64,000 nt of DNA from Piscinibacter sp. XHJ-5 (GTDB lineage: Bacteria; Pseudomonadota; Gammaproteobacteria; Burkholderiales; Burkholderiaceae_C). How positions within the stretch are numbered: the first letter of the stretch is position 1; each line of letters opens with the position of its first letter. Positions 50,499 through 60,309 of this stretch are shown here, piece after piece. The notes under the pieces are model-generated. The model was not told the origin of the DNA and ran no database searches. It saw only the letters and a program-made list of their open reading frames with translations. The stretch covers positions 4,278,001 to 4,342,000 of the forward strand of contig NZ_CP123228.1 in NCBI RefSeq assembly GCF_029855045.1. The letters run 5' to 3'. A program made the translations under genes and the position numbers.

Positions 50499-51461
50499 AT
50501 GGACCTGCCCGTCATCGACCTCGGCCTCGACGACGCCCCCGGCCGGATCGGCGACGCCTGCCGCGCCCACGGCTTCTTCTACGTCGTGAACCACGGCGTC
50601 GACGAGGCGCTGTGCCGGCGCCTCGAAGACCTCGGCCGGCGCTTCTTCGCGCTGCCCGAGGCGACCAAGATGCGATGGCGCATGGAGCTCGGCGGGCGCG
50701 CCTGGCGCGGCTACTTTCCGCTGGGCGGCGAGCTGACATCGGGACGCCCCGACTGGAAGGAGGGCCTGTACCTCGGCAACGAGCTGGACGATCACCATCC
50801 GCTGGTGCAGGCGCGGACGCCGCTGCACGGACGCAACCTGTTCCCCGACCTGCCGGGCTTTCGCGAAACCCTGCTCGACTACATGGCCCGGCTGACGAGT
50901 CTCGGGCACAGGCTGATGCAAGCCATCGCGCTGAGCCTGGCGCTGCCGCCGGACTACTTCTTCGTGCGCTGCACCGCCGACCCGCTCATCCTGTTCCGTC
51001 TCTTCAACTACCCGACGCGGCCGGTGCCGGCCGGCACCGGCGCGCGCTGGGGCGTCGGCGAGCACACCGACTACGGGCTGCTGACCATCCTGCGACAGGA
51101 CGACGTCGGCGGCCTGCAGGTGAAGGCGCGCGACGGCTGGACGGATGCACCGCCGCTGCCGGCCTCGTTCGTCTGCAACATCGGCGACATGCTCGACCGC
51201 ATGACCGGTGGCCGCTACCGCTCGACGCCGCATCGCGTGCAGCTCAATGCATCGGGTCGCGACCGGCTGTCGTGCCCGTTCTTCTTCGACCCGGGCTTCG
51301 GCGCCCGCGTGCAACCGATCGAGGGTCTGGCCGGCGCGGACGACGACAGCGCCGCGCGCTGGGACCATGCCAACGTGCATGCGTTCGAGGGGACGTATGG
51401 GGACTACCTGATGGGCAAGGTGGGGAAGGTCTTCCCGCAGCTGAAGCAGCAGGTGCTGTGA
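50499..51461 (+). CDS. Fe(II)/2-oxoglutarate oxygenase, isopenicillin N synthase family
   Basis: The 320-residue protein starts MDLPVIDLGL and has the N-terminal DIOX_N region (ACRAHGFFYVVNHGVD) and the double-stranded beta-helix core. The iron facial triad is HxD in GEHTDYGLLTIL and the distal His in STPHRVQL. The Arg that binds the 2-oxoglutarate or substrate carboxylate is expected in the following RDRLSCPFF. It resembles plant-like GA-oxidase/IPNS proteins common in proteobacteria. No neighbour reveals its substrate. It is divergent from lhr. Confidence 0.88.
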   Translation: MDLPVIDLGLDDAPGRIGDACRAHGFFYVVNHGVDEALCRRLEDLGRRFFALPEATKMRWRMELGGRAWRGYFPLGGELTSGRPDWKEGLYLGNELDDHHPLVQARTPLHGRNLFPDLPGFRETLLDYMARLTSLGHRLMQAIALSLALPPDYFFVRCTADPLILFRLFNYPTRPVPAGTGARWGVGEHTDYGLLTILRQDDVGGLQVKARDGWTDAPPLPASFVCNIGDMLDRMTGGRYRSTPHRVQLNASGRDRLSCPFFFDPGFGARVQPIEGLAGADDDSAARWDHANVHAFEGTYGDYLMGKVGKVFPQLKQQVL

Positions 51462-51485
51462 GTCCCCGCCTCCCCACTGCCGCGA

Positions 51486-51686
51486 CTACCGGACCTGCAC
51501 GAAGTTCTCTCCCGGGTTCGGCTTGCGCAGCCCCGCGTTCGAGAAATGCTGGATCCGAAACGCCAGCTCGTGGCGCTGCTGCTCGCCGAAGCGATGCCCC
51601 AGCGCGACGTGGTCGCCGAAGTTGAACACCGTGCTGAGCCGCCTCGCCAACTCAGCGTTCCCGCCATTGAAATGATCCGCGGGATA
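51486..51686 (-). pseudogene. Truncated lipid A 3-O-deacylase (PagL-like) remnant
   Basis: A 67-residue open stretch ends at a TAG (51486-51488) and has a stop upstream with no start. It reads as the C-terminal part of a PagL/acyloxyacyl-hydrolase-type outer-membrane barrel: FNFGDHVALGHRFG, then the catalytic-type HFSNAGL and PNPGENFVQVR. The His-x-Ser pair and the downstream Glu match the PagL catalytic pattern. The N-terminal barrel strands and signal peptide are missing, as expected for a deletion remnant. Confidence 0.65.
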
Positions 51687-51748
51687 TCAGGCACGCAGGT
51701 GGCCGCGCGGCGCGGCGCGTCCGCGAGGCACCCGCGAGGGCCTGGAGA

Positions 51749-52066
51749 TCAGTTGCTCTTGACGGTCACGCCGGCGGAGAACTCGGTGCTCGAGATCGCG
51801 CCATCCTTGTCGGTGTCCAGGTCGCCGAAGCGCGACGCCAGCGAGGGGATCTGCTTGAGCTCGTCGGGCGACAGCTTGCCGTCGCCATTGGTGTCGGCGC
51901 GCTTGAACGCAGCGTCGAGCGTGGCGGACACGCTGGTGCTGCTGCCCGCGGGGCTGGTGGCGCCCGAAGGGTTCTGCGGCGTCTGGGTCTGGGCGCTTGC
52001 GCCCAGCGCGGCGCCGAGGACGACGACCGCCAGAGATCCACGAGCGAGCAAAGTGGGTTTCGACAT
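51749..52066 (-). CDS. Secreted EF-hand protein
   Basis: The 105-residue protein has a signal peptide (cleavage near GASAQT), a Thr/Ser/Pro-rich stretch and two EF-hand calcium loops, DTNGDGKLSPDE and DTDKDGAISSTE. Each has the expected Asp, Asx, Gly and terminal Glu ligands. The start at 52066 follows GGAGATG. It is probably a periplasmic calcium-binding protein. No partner is evident. Confidence 0.87.
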   Translation of the reverse strand: MSKPTLLARGSLAVVVLGAALGASAQTQTPQNPSGATSPAGSSTSVSATLDAAFKRADTNGDGKLSPDELKQIPSLASRFGDLDTDKDGAISSTEFSAGVTVKSN

Positions 52067-52273
52067 TGGAGCATCTCCCATCGTGTTGAAGGAGGGGCCA
52101 TTCGACGCGCATGCTCCGACCGAGCCAAGCACTCTTGCGCGGCCTTACCCGGCTTACCTGCCATTTCGAAAACCCCCCGGAACATGTGCCCGACAGGACG
52201 CTCGCGGGCATGCGGGTTGCCGGTGGCGGATGCAGGATCCGCAAGACATCCATCACACACGGAGACAAGACCG

Positions 52274-52846
52274 ATGAACACGCTGCGCCAGGTCGCCCGC
52301 TTGTCGGCCATCGCCGTGGCGCTCGTGCTGGCCGGCGGCTGCGGTCGCGAGGACCCGGCCCGCAGCGTCGCACGCACCGCTTCATCGGTCCCGCTCGCGG
52401 TTCCGCTCGACGCGGCCGATCAGCGCTTCCTGGCCCAGGCGGCGGCCGATGGCATGTTCCGCTCGCGCGTGGCCGCGCTGGCCACCGACCGGGCGCGCGA
52501 TCCCGATGTGCGGGCCTTCGCCGAGATGATGGCGGCGCACGAATCGGCCGCCCATGCGCAGCTGCGGCAGCTCGCCGAAGCGCATTCGGTGCCGTTGCCG
52601 CGAGCCATGCCCGAGGAGCATCGGCGGCTGCTCGATCAGCTCGACGGCCTGTCGAGCGCCGAGTTCGAGCGCCGCTTCGTGCAGCTCGTCGGCGTGCAGG
52701 AGCAGCGCCGCTGCATCGGCCAGTTCAGCAAGGCGGCGGCCCAGGCGCAGGCCGAAGACGTGCAGGACTTCGCACGCGACATGCTGGGCGTGCTGAAGGG
52801 GCAGCTCGCGGCCGCGCGACAGCTGCCCGGCGGCCTGATGAGCTGA
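52274..52846 (+). CDS. DUF4142 family lipoprotein
   Basis: The 190-residue protein has a lipoprotein-like signal peptide ending in the LVLAGGCGR region (Cys23) and a helical DUF4142 domain with the pattern AADQRFLAQAAADGMFR and DPDVRAFAEMMAAHESAAH. Such proteins are ferritin-like in fold but their role is unknown. The ATG at 52274 follows GGAGAC. The MFS transporter gene starts 13 bases downstream. Confidence 0.85.
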   Translation: MNTLRQVARLSAIAVALVLAGGCGREDPARSVARTASSVPLAVPLDAADQRFLAQAAADGMFRSRVAALATDRARDPDVRAFAEMMAAHESAAHAQLRQLAEAHSVPLPRAMPEEHRRLLDQLDGLSSAEFERRFVQLVGVQEQRRCIGQFSKAAAQAQAEDVQDFARDMLGVLKGQLAAARQLPGGLMS

Positions 52847-52859
52847 ACGCCCGCTGCAC

Positions 52860-54446
52860 GTGAGCCACATCGGCACGCTGCCCTGCGACGCGGGCCAGAT
52901 CCTGCGCCCCATGGCACCCTCGCAGTGCCCGGCGGCAGCACGCCGCTGGACGCTGGTGGCCGCGATCCTCGGCTCCAGCATGGCCTTCGTCGACGGCACG
53001 GTCGTCAACGTCGCCTTGCCTGCCCTGCAGCGCGATCTCGACGCGAGCGCCTCGCAGGCGCAGTGGATCATCGAGTCGTATGCGCTGTTCCTCGCCTCGC
53101 TGCTGCTGGTGGGCGGCGCGCTCGGCGACCGCTTCGGCCGCCGCCTCGTCTTCATGGCGGGCGTCGCCCTGTTCACCGCCGCGTCCATCGCCTGCGCGCT
53201 GTCGGCGTCGGCAACCCAGCTGATCGTCGCGCGCGCGGTCCAGGGCGTGGGCGCGGCCCTGCTGGTGCCCGGCAGCCTGTCGCTGATCAGCGCCACTTTC
53301 CCGCAGAACGAGCGCGGGCGGGCCATCGGCACCTGGTCCGCGTTCAGCGGCATCACGGCCGCGGTCGGCCCCGTGCTGGGTGGATACCTGGTGGACCACT
53401 TCAGCTGGACGGCGGCCTTCCTGGTCAACGCGCCGCTGGGGATCGCGCTTCTCGCGCTCACCGCGATGAAGGTGCCCGAGAGCCGCGGCGCCGCAGCCGA
53501 AGGCCGCCTCGACCTGTTGGGAGCTGCGCTCGCCACGCTCGGCCTGGCGGGTGTCGTCTTCGCCTTCATCGAGGCGCCGGCGCGCGGCTGGACCGCAGGC
53601 CTCATGGGCGTGGCGGCGGCAGGCGTCGTGGCACTGGTGCTGTTCGTGGTCGCCGAATCGCGCAGCCCTTCGCCGATGCTGCCGCTGTCGCTGTTTCGCA
53701 TCCGCGACTTCGCCGGCACCAATCTGCTGACGCTGCTGCTGTACGCCGCGCTCGGCGGCGGCTTGTTCTTCTTTCCGCTCAACCTGATCCAGGTGCACGG
53801 CTATGGCGCCACCGCGGCCGGCGCCGCGATGCTGCCGTTCATCGCGATCATGTTCCTGCTGTCGCGCTGGGCCGGCCACCTCGCCGACACCTGGGGGCCG
53901 CGGATTCCGCTGGTGGTGGGCCCCATCGTCGCGGCCGGCGGCTTCGCGCTGTTCGCGCTGCCGTCGACCGGCGGATCGTATTGGCGCGACTTCCTGCCTG
54001 CCGTCTGCGTGCTCGGGCTGGGCATGGCAGTGACGGTGGCGCCGCTCACGACGACGGTGATGAACTCGGTGGGGCGTGAGCTTTCCGGCGTCGCGTCGGG
54101 AGTGAACAACGCGGTGTCGCGCGCGGCCGGCCTGCTGGCGATCGCGGTGTTCGGCATCCTGATGGCGAGCGCCTTCGACGCCGCGTTGAGCGCGCGCCTG
54201 TCGGCGATGCATCTGCCGCCAGCGCTGCTGCAGGCGGTCGACCAGCAGCGCCACAAGCTGGCCGCGATCGAGGCGCCCCCGGGCACCGACAGCGCCACGG
54301 CAGCGGCACTGCACGACGCCGTCGGCGGCGCCTTCGTGGCCGGCTTCCGACAGGTGATGTGGGCGTGCGCAGCGCTCGCACTGCTGGGCGCTGCGAGTGC
54401 GGGCGTGCTGATCGGCGGAACGGCTGCGACGCGGCGTCGGTCCTAG
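52860..54446 (+). CDS. DHA2 family MFS transporter
   Basis: The 528-residue inner-membrane protein has 14 predicted helices and DHA2-family motifs: LGDRFGRRLVFMAG (motif A) and GPVLGGYLVDHFSW (motif C). These transporters export drugs, quaternary ammonium compounds or metabolites by proton antiport. The start is GTG at 52860, and an ATG at 52911 is possible. It is probably cotranscribed with the DUF4142 gene. Confidence 0.9.
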   Translation: MSHIGTLPCDAGQILRPMAPSQCPAAARRWTLVAAILGSSMAFVDGTVVNVALPALQRDLDASASQAQWIIESYALFLASLLLVGGALGDRFGRRLVFMAGVALFTAASIACALSASATQLIVARAVQGVGAALLVPGSLSLISATFPQNERGRAIGTWSAFSGITAAVGPVLGGYLVDHFSWTAAFLVNAPLGIALLALTAMKVPESRGAAAEGRLDLLGAALATLGLAGVVFAFIEAPARGWTAGLMGVAAAGVVALVLFVVAESRSPSPMLPLSLFRIRDFAGTNLLTLLLYAALGGGLFFFPLNLIQVHGYGATAAGAAMLPFIAIMFLLSRWAGHLADTWGPRIPLVVGPIVAAGGFALFALPSTGGSYWRDFLPAVCVLGLGMAVTVAPLTTTVMNSVGRELSGVASGVNNAVSRAAGLLAIAVFGILMASAFDAALSARLSAMHLPPALLQAVDQQRHKLAAIEAPPGTDSATAAALHDAVGGAFVAGFRQVMWACAALALLGAASAGVLIGGTAATRRRS

Positions 54447-54463
54447 CGAGCGGGAGATGCTCT

Positions 54464-54487
54464 CCCTCTTCCGCTCGCGGGAGAGGG
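54464..54487. repeat. Dispersed palindrome after the MFS gene
   Basis: Eleven-base arms CCCTCTTCCGC and GCGGGAGAGGG (one mismatch) flank TC. It is followed by GGGTGAGGGC, also seen at 3345-3354, so this belongs to the same family of repeats. It lies between the MFS and PheC-like genes and could terminate the first transcript. Confidence 0.6.
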
Positions 54488-54562
54488 TCGGGGTGAGGGC
54501 CTGCGCAGGGAGCAAGACGGTCTCGGGCAAGATGGCGACCCCACATTCCCGGAGACTCCCGA

Positions 54563-55336
54563 ATGACCAAGCTCTACGCCGCAGCGCTTCTGCTCGCCGG
54601 TGCCTGTGTCGCTGCACCGGCCCTGGCGCAGACATCGTCCCGCCTCGACGACGTCATGAAGGCCGGCAAGCTGCGCGTGTGCACCCCGGGCGACTACCGC
54701 CCGTTCGCCCTGGCCAAGCCGGACGGCAGCTACGAAGGCATCGACATCGACCTCGTGCAGTCGGCCGCGAAGGCGCTGGGCGTTCAAGTCGAGATGGTCA
54801 AGACGAGCTGGCCCAAGCTGATGGACGACTTCCTGGAGAAGTGCGACGTCGGCGTCGGCGGAATTTCTGTGAACACCGAGCGCGCCAAGCGGGCCGGCTT
54901 CTCGGCGGCCTACATGGTCAACGGCAAGGCGCCGATCACCAAGTGCGAGAACGTCGCCAAGTACCAGACGGTGGCGGACATCAACAAGCCGTCGGTCACC
55001 GTGATCACCAACCCGGGCGGCAGCAACGAGCGATTCGTGCGCACCTACCTGCCGCAGGCCAAGGTGGTCGTGTACGACGACAACGTCACCATCTTCGACG
55101 AGATCCTGAAGGGCCGCGCCGACGTGATGATCTCGGAGTCGGTGGAGACGGTGGTCCAGCAGAAGCTGCGTCCCGGGCTGTGCGCGGTCAATCCGCAGCG
55201 GCCGCTGCAATACGGCGAGATGGGATGGCTGCTGCCGCGCGGCGACACGGCGATGAAGGCGTGGATGGACACCTGGCTGCATCTGAGCAAGGCAGGGGGC
55301 GAGTTCGACCGCACGGTGGACAAGTGGCTGAAGTAG
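54563..55336 (+). CDS. PheC-like periplasmic dehydratase/solute-binding protein
   Basis: The 257-residue protein has a signal peptide (cleavage after APALA) and an amino-acid-binding-protein type II fold. Its sequence pattern CTPGDYRPFALAKPDGSYEG, VKTSWPKLMDDF, GGISVNTERAKRA and NPGGSNERF is that of cyclohexadienyl (arogenate/prephenate) dehydratase PheC rather than of a transporter binding protein. It would make phenylalanine or phenylpyruvate in the periplasm. No ABC genes are adjacent, which supports this view. Confidence 0.8.
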   Translation: MTKLYAAALLLAGACVAAPALAQTSSRLDDVMKAGKLRVCTPGDYRPFALAKPDGSYEGIDIDLVQSAAKALGVQVEMVKTSWPKLMDDFLEKCDVGVGGISVNTERAKRAGFSAAYMVNGKAPITKCENVAKYQTVADINKPSVTVITNPGGSNERFVRTYLPQAKVVVYDDNVTIFDEILKGRADVMISESVETVVQQKLRPGLCAVNPQRPLQYGEMGWLLPRGDTAMKAWMDTWLHLSKAGGEFDRTVDKWLK

Positions 55337-55362
55337 CAGACGTTCGCCCGAGAGGCCGTCGC

Positions 55363-56910
55363 TCACGCATCCAGGTGGAAGTGGTGCCGCACAACGGCCT
55401 TGAAGCGCTTGACCACCGCCAGCGCGTCCTGCAGCAGGTCGCGCTCCAGGGTGCTCAGCGACCGCGGCTGCACGCCGCCTGAGACCGGCAGGCCGAGGTC
55501 GAGCTCGGCCAGTCCCGCGTCCAGCCGCAGGCGCATCAGCAGGTGCAGGCTGCCCAGCACGTCAGCCGCCAGATCGCGTGGCAGCGTGCCGGTGGCCACC
55601 AGCGCCTCCAGTCGGCGGGCCGTGCTGGTGGCGCCAAGGCCCTGCTGCAGCGCCAGGCTGCGCACGCCGTGAACGATCGGAAAGATGCCGGCCTTCTTCA
55701 GGTCGAGCGCGTGGCGTCCGTGTTCGCCCAGGCCCGGCAGCCGCGTCCACCAGGCAGAGGCGCCCGCCTCGGGAAACGCATCCACGGCCATCGCGAAGCG
55801 GCCGAGCAAGGCATCGTCGGATGCCACCAGCCCGTCGAGCTCGGCCCGCACGCCGGCCAGCAATGACGCGTCGCCGGCCACGGCGTGCGCGTCCAGAAAG
55901 ATCGCCAGCGCCATCAGGCCTTCGGGCTCGGGCTGAAGCAGCCAGCGCCTCGACGTGGCGGCGAAGTCCGCGGCGCCGCGCCGCCACGCCGCGTTGCGCA
56001 CCATGACCCCTCCGGGGCACTCCGGATAGCCGAAGCGCTCCAGCGCGGCCGAGAAGCGCTCGCAGGCGCTGCTCACCTCAGCGGCCTCGGGGTCCACGCC
56101 GTCGCCCACGACCAGGCCATTGTCCTGGTCGGTGCGCAGCAGCTGTTCGCCGCGGCCCTCGCTGCCCATCACGAACAGGCAGCTGCGCGACACCAGCTCG
56201 GGCGGCGCGACGAGCTGCCAGGCGCGCTCGAACAGCTTGGCGTTGAGCTGCTGGACCAGCTGCCCGATCTGTCCGACGTGGGTGCCCCCGCGATGCAGCT
56301 GCACGACGAGCTCGGTGATGCGCGCGGCCGACTTCTCCAGCGTCTGCAGATCACCCGCCTGCACGATCTGCACCGTGATCAGGTACGAGGGGTTGGAGAC
56401 GAAGCTCAGCGCGTCGAGCTGCTCCAGCAGCCCGGCGACTCGCTCGCCGTCGGTCACGACCAGACGATGCACCTGGTGCTTGATCATGAGCGACAGCGCA
56501 TCGAACAGCGAGGCATCGGTGTCCACCGTGACCAGCGGCGCCGCGGCCAGCTCGCGCACCGGCAGCTCGGCCAGCGGCCGGCCGTCGAGGATGGCGCGCT
56601 GAAGCCCGGTGGTGGTGAAGATGCCGAGCCTGCTCACGCCTTCGCCCAGGCGAACCAGCACGCAGCTCGCGCGCCGCGTCTGGAACACCCGTGCGACGGC
56701 CACGATGTCGGTGTCGCCGTCGACCACGTGCGCGGGGCGCAGGAAGGCCTGGCCGACGCGGGCGCGGCCCGGCTCCAGCAGGGCCAGGCCTTCGCGAAAG
56801 CGCGCCATGCCCTCGGTGTCGGGCAGCCGCGGGCGCTCCTCGGCGTCCGTTCCGTCGAAGGCCGAGGACTTGAAGGCATCCGGCATGGCAGGCGTCGGCG
56901 AAAGATCCAT
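55363..56910 (-). CDS. CBS-pair and DUF294 nucleotidyltransferase-like protein
   Basis: The protein of about 515 residues has two CBS domains (about 45-175, with LFDALSLMIKHQVHRLVVTD) followed by a DUF294 nucleotidyltransferase-like domain with the signature FVMGSEGRGEQLLRTDQDN and a helical C-terminal DUF294_C domain. It is a cytoplasmic protein and probably binds adenine nucleotides. The ATG at 56910 is preferred to one seven codons upstream. It is divergent from the acetate symporter genes, and such proteins are often found beside actP in proteobacteria, so a regulatory role in acetate uptake is likely. Confidence 0.85.
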   Translation of the reverse strand: MDLSPTPAMPDAFKSSAFDGTDAEERPRLPDTEGMARFREGLALLEPGRARVGQAFLRPAHVVDGDTDIVAVARVFQTRRASCVLVRLGEGVSRLGIFTTTGLQRAILDGRPLAELPVRELAAAPLVTVDTDASLFDALSLMIKHQVHRLVVTDGERVAGLLEQLDALSFVSNPSYLITVQIVQAGDLQTLEKSAARITELVVQLHRGGTHVGQIGQLVQQLNAKLFERAWQLVAPPELVSRSCLFVMGSEGRGEQLLRTDQDNGLVVGDGVDPEAAEVSSACERFSAALERFGYPECPGGVMVRNAAWRRGAADFAATSRRWLLQPEPEGLMALAIFLDAHAVAGDASLLAGVRAELDGLVASDDALLGRFAMAVDAFPEAGASAWWTRLPGLGEHGRHALDLKKAGIFPIVHGVRSLALQQGLGATSTARRLEALVATGTLPRDLAADVLGSLHLLMRLRLDAGLAELDLGLPVSGGVQPRSLSTLERDLLQDALAVVKRFKAVVRHHFHLDA

Positions 56911-57055
56911 GACCACTGTAGATCCTGCCATTCATGAGAGGGCCCGGAATTGACCGGGCGCAACACAGGCCCGCCGCACCCCTCGCCATGGAGCCCGTTC
57001 CGCGCGATCATTTTTCACGGGTGTTCGTCGCCCGCTTCAAGAACAGGTGGTGTCC

Positions 57056-57364
57056 ATGCATGCCGATCTCGTTTCCCGGATCGCAAGCGATCCGAACTAC
57101 CAGGCGCTCGAAGCCAGGCGTCGCCGCTTCGGCTGGGTGCTCACCGTGCTGATGCTGGTCGTCTACTACGGCTTCATCCTGCTGGTGGCCTTCGGCAAGC
57201 CCTTCCTGTCGCAGCCGCTGGGCGCCGGCGTCACGACGATAGGCATCCCGATCGGGCTCGGCGTCATCGTCTTCACCGTGTTGATCACCGGCCTGTACGT
57301 GCGCCGCGCCAACAGCGAGTTCGACACGCTGACCGAGCAGGTGGTCGAAGGAGCGCTGAAATGA
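57056..57364 (+). CDS. DUF485 family membrane protein
   Basis: The 102-residue protein has two membrane helices (about residues 28-50 and 62-83) and the DUF485 pattern [20 protein letters not shown] and [24 protein letters not shown]. It is the usual small partner of the acetate symporter ActP and overlaps its start by four bases. The ATG at 57056 is preferred to GTG codons at 57047 and 57050. Confidence 0.92.
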   Translation: MHADLVSRIASDPNYQALEARRRRFGWVLTVLMLVVYYGFILLVAFGKPFLSQPLGAGVTTIGIPIGLGVIVFTVLITGLYVRRANSEFDTLTEQVVEGALK

Positions 57365-59088
57365 GCGCCCGCGGTCTTGCCATTCGCGTCCTCGCGCTGG
57401 CGGCGCTCGCCGGTGCGGTCGCCGGTGCGGCATGGGCGGCCGGCCCGGACGTCGGCCAGGCGCAGAAGCAGGCGATCAACTGGACCGCCATCATGATGTT
57501 CGGCGCGTTCGTCGTCTTCACGCTTTTCATCACCAAGTGGGCTGCCTCGCGCACGCGATCCGCGGCCGATTTCTACACGGCGGGCGGCGGCATCACCGGC
57601 TTCCAGAACGGGCTCGCGATCGCCGGCGACTACATGTCGGCGGCGTCGTTCCTCGGCATCTCCGCCGCGGTGATGGTGGGCGGGTTCGACGGGCTCATCT
57701 ACTCCATCGGCTTCCTGGTCGGCTGGCCGGTGGTGACCTTCCTGCTCGCCGAGCGGCTGCGCAACCTGGGCAAGTTCACCTTCGCCGACGTCGCCGCCTT
57801 CCGCTTCGACCAGACGCCGGTGCGCATCTTCGCGGCCTCGGGCACGCTGGTCGTCGTCGCGTTCTACCTCATCGCGCAGATGGTGGGCGCGGGGCAGCTC
57901 ATCAAGCTCCTGTTCGGCCTGGACTACTGGATGGCGGTGGTCATCGTCGGCGCGCTGATGATGGTCTACGTGCTGTTCGGCGGCATGACCGCGACGACAT
58001 GGGTGCAGATCATCAAGGCGGTGCTGCTGCTCGCCGGCGCGTCGTTCATGGCCTTCATGGTGCTGCTGCACTTCGGCTTCAGCCCCGAGGCCATGTTCGC
58101 CAAGGCGGTGGAGGTGAAGCGGCAGATTGCAAGCGCGGCCGGCAAGCCACCCGATGAGGCGGCACGCGAAGGGCTGTCGATCATGGGGCCGGGCGGCTTC
58201 ATCAAGGACCCGGTCTCGGCGATCAGCTTCGGCATGGCGCTGATGTTCGGCACTGCCGGGCTGCCGCACATCCTCATGCGGTTCTTCACGGTGCCCAATG
58301 CCAAGGAGGCGCGCAAGTCGGTGTTCTGGGCCACCACCTGGATCGGCTACTTCTACCTGCTCACCTTCATCATCGGCTTCGGCGCGATCACCTTCGTGCT
58401 GACCAATCCGCAGTTCCTCGATGCCAAGGGCGGCCTGCTGGGCGGCGGCAACATGGCGGCGATCCACCTCGCCAACGCGGTAGGCGGCAACGTCTTCCTC
58501 GGCTTCATCTCCGCGGTGGCATTCGCCACCATCCTGGCGGTGGTGGCCGGCCTCACGCTGTCGGGCGCCTCGGCGGTCTCGCACGACCTCTACGCGACGG
58601 TGTTCAAGCACGGCAAGGCCGACAGCACGGCGGAGCTGCGCGTGTCACGCCTCACGACCATCGGGCTCGGCATCGTCGCCGTGCTGCTCGGCATCGCGTT
58701 CGAGAAGCAGAACATCGCCTTCATGGTGTCGCTGGCCTTCGCGATCGCCGCGTCGGCCAACTTCCCGGTGCTGCTGATGTCGGTGCTGTGGAAGGACTGC
58801 ACCACCCGGGGCGCGGTGACCGGCGGCTTCCTCGGGCTGGTGTCGTCGGTGGTGCTGACGGTGGTGTCTCCGGCGGTGTGGGAGGCGACGCTCGGCAACC
58901 CCAAGGGCTCGGCGCTGTTTCCCTATGCCTCGCCGGCGTTGTTCTCGATGACGATCGGCTTCGTGGGCATCTGGCTGTTCTCGCTGCTCGACCGCAGCGC
59001 GCGGGCCGGCCGCGACCGCGCCGGGTACATCGCGCAACGGGTGCGCAGCGAGACGGGCATCGGCGCGTCGACGGCGGCGGCGCACTGA
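57361..59088 (+). CDS. actP: Cation/acetate symporter ActP
   Basis: The 575-residue inner-membrane symporter of the sodium:solute family has an N-terminal signal-like segment, about 13-14 helices and the family blocks [34 protein letters not shown] and [15 protein letters not shown]. It takes up acetate and other short-chain carboxylates. Its stop is followed by the small minus-strand hypothetical gene. The DUF485 gene upstream is coupled by an ATGA overlap. Confidence 0.93.
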   Translation: MSARGLAIRVLALAALAGAVAGAAWAAGPDVGQAQKQAINWTAIMMFGAFVVFTLFITKWAASRTRSAADFYTAGGGITGFQNGLAIAGDYMSAASFLGISAAVMVGGFDGLIYSIGFLVGWPVVTFLLAERLRNLGKFTFADVAAFRFDQTPVRIFAASGTLVVVAFYLIAQMVGAGQLIKLLFGLDYWMAVVIVGALMMVYVLFGGMTATTWVQIIKAVLLLAGASFMAFMVLLHFGFSPEAMFAKAVEVKRQIASAAGKPPDEAAREGLSIMGPGGFIKDPVSAISFGMALMFGTAGLPHILMRFFTVPNAKEARKSVFWATTWIGYFYLLTFIIGFGAITFVLTNPQFLDAKGGLLGGGNMAAIHLANAVGGNVFLGFISAVAFATILAVVAGLTLSGASAVSHDLYATVFKHGKADSTAELRVSRLTTIGLGIVAVLLGIAFEKQNIAFMVSLAFAIAASANFPVLLMSVLWKDCTTRGAVTGGFLGLVSSVVLTVVSPAVWEATLGNPKGSALFPYASPALFSMTIGFVGIWLFSLLDRSARAGRDRAGYIAQRVRSETGIGASTAAAH

Positions 59089-59104
59089 GCGCAGATCGGT
59101 GGTG

Positions 59105-59344
59105 CTATCGCGCGGCGGATGTTTCCGCCGCCCGCACGCCCGGTCGAATGGTGGGATGCACGAGCAGTTCCGCCGACGCAAGCTCCGGCGGCATGGCGCG
59201 GAACTTGGCGATCATGTAAGCCGCCGCGGCCAGCCGGCGCGCATCGTCCGGGTCGGTCCGCTCGGACCGAGCCAGCATTGTCTTCACGCAGGCTCGTTGC
59301 CAGGCCTCGGCGGAAAGTTCAGAAGAAGATGAACCAGACATCAC
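59105..59344 (-). CDS. Small hypothetical protein
   Basis: The 79-residue protein has no recognised domain. It begins MMSGSSSSELSAEAWQRACV, with a Ser-rich start, and has an amphipathic helical stretch (RTDPDDARRLAAAAYMIAKF) followed by MPPELASAEL. A G-rich Shine-Dalgarno-like stretch (GGGGGACC) precedes it. Convergent with actP. The amino-acid composition looks like a real protein, but I cannot name it. Confidence 0.55.
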   Translation of the reverse strand: MMSGSSSSELSAEAWQRACVKTMLARSERTDPDDARRLAAAAYMIAKFRAMPPELASAELLVHPTIRPGVRAAETSAAR

Positions 59345-59491
59345 GGTCCCCCATCAGGTTTGTGTTGCGCGAATGATCCGGCGACCGGACGGGGCGCGTA
59401 TGTGCGCTGGCGTACCGATCCACCGCTCTTTTTTCCATGATTCGCGTCCTCGGCGGCCGGCGACCGTTTCCCGCGCACCGGCAAGGTGCCA

Positions 59492-60103
59492 CTACGGCTT
59501 CGCGAAGCGTGCCTTCGCCTGGTTCAGGCAAGCATCCTTGGCATCGCCCGCGAACCTGTCGCACTGCTGCCTGGCCACTCCGTGGCGGGCGTCCAGCTTG
59601 TCTTCCGTCGCTTCCGTGCGAGCCTCGGCAGCCTGGGCGTCGGCCCTGGCCCGGGCGCCGGCAGAGGCCCCCCTGGCGGCGTTCGCATCCGTGGTCTTGA
59701 TCTGCACCTTGGCGTCGGCCTTGGCGCTCGTCGCGGCCGCGTCGGCCTCCTTGCGGCAGACCTCCTTCGCGTTGCCGGCTGCGTCGTTGCAGCGTTCCAA
59801 CGCCGATGCACGGTCGGCCTCGGCCTTGACCACGCGGGCCTCATGCCGGGATTTCGCGCTGGGCGTGTACGCGGCATCGAGCTCGGCCCTGGCGACCTTC
59901 GCCCTGCCGGTGGCGTCGACCTGGCAGATCTCGTTCGCAGTTCCGGACAGCGAATCGCAGGCCGCCCTGGCAGCCATGTACTCCGCTGCGAGCTTCTCCT
60001 GGCCTGCCTTGTAGTCGTCCTTCGACATTTCTTGCGCCATCGCCGCGGCACCGAAGGCGAGGCCGATGGCGAACGCGGTCACGCTGGGGTTGAGTCTGTT
60101 CAT
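59492..60103 (-). CDS. Secreted protein with three Cys-pair repeats
   Basis: The 203-residue protein has a signal peptide (cleavage near AAAMA-QE) and a highly charged, Ala-rich, helical mature part. Three imperfect repeats carry a cysteine pair: ACDSLSGTANEIC, RCNDAAGNAKEVC and QCDRFAGDAKDAC, each followed by a basic/Ala helix. The spacing suggests disulfide-linked helical hairpins in the periplasm. No function is assigned. The C-terminus is KARFAKP. Confidence 0.75.
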   Translation of the reverse strand: MNRLNPSVTAFAIGLAFGAAAMAQEMSKDDYKAGQEKLAAEYMAARAACDSLSGTANEICQVDATGRAKVARAELDAAYTPSAKSRHEARVVKAEADRASALERCNDAAGNAKEVCRKEADAAATSAKADAKVQIKTTDANAARGASAGARARADAQAAEARTEATEDKLDARHGVARQQCDRFAGDAKDACLNQAKARFAKP

Positions 60104-60309
60104 GGCTTTCCTTGATGGGCGTGCTCCTCGGGAGCGACGCGTCGGCGCCATGCCGAGCACCGCGCGTGTGGGCTCCGATGGCTCAACGTAGCCTCGACTT
60201 CGGTCGGCGTCTGTCTGCTGGGGCACACAGGCCCGGGGACCAGACCGCCTCCAGGCTCGTTTCTCGTCGCACAGGACGGGTCTGGCAACGGGCACGCGAG
60301 GCGAGCACA

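Noticed and set aside
51546..52277. Plus-strand frame of 243 codons across the EF-hand gene
   Set aside because: It is antisense to the EF-hand protein with clear calcium loops and to the PagL remnant.
54563..55336. Ordinary ABC amino-acid binding protein
   Set aside because: The sequence pattern fits cyclohexadienyl dehydratase PheC better, and no transporter genes are beside it.
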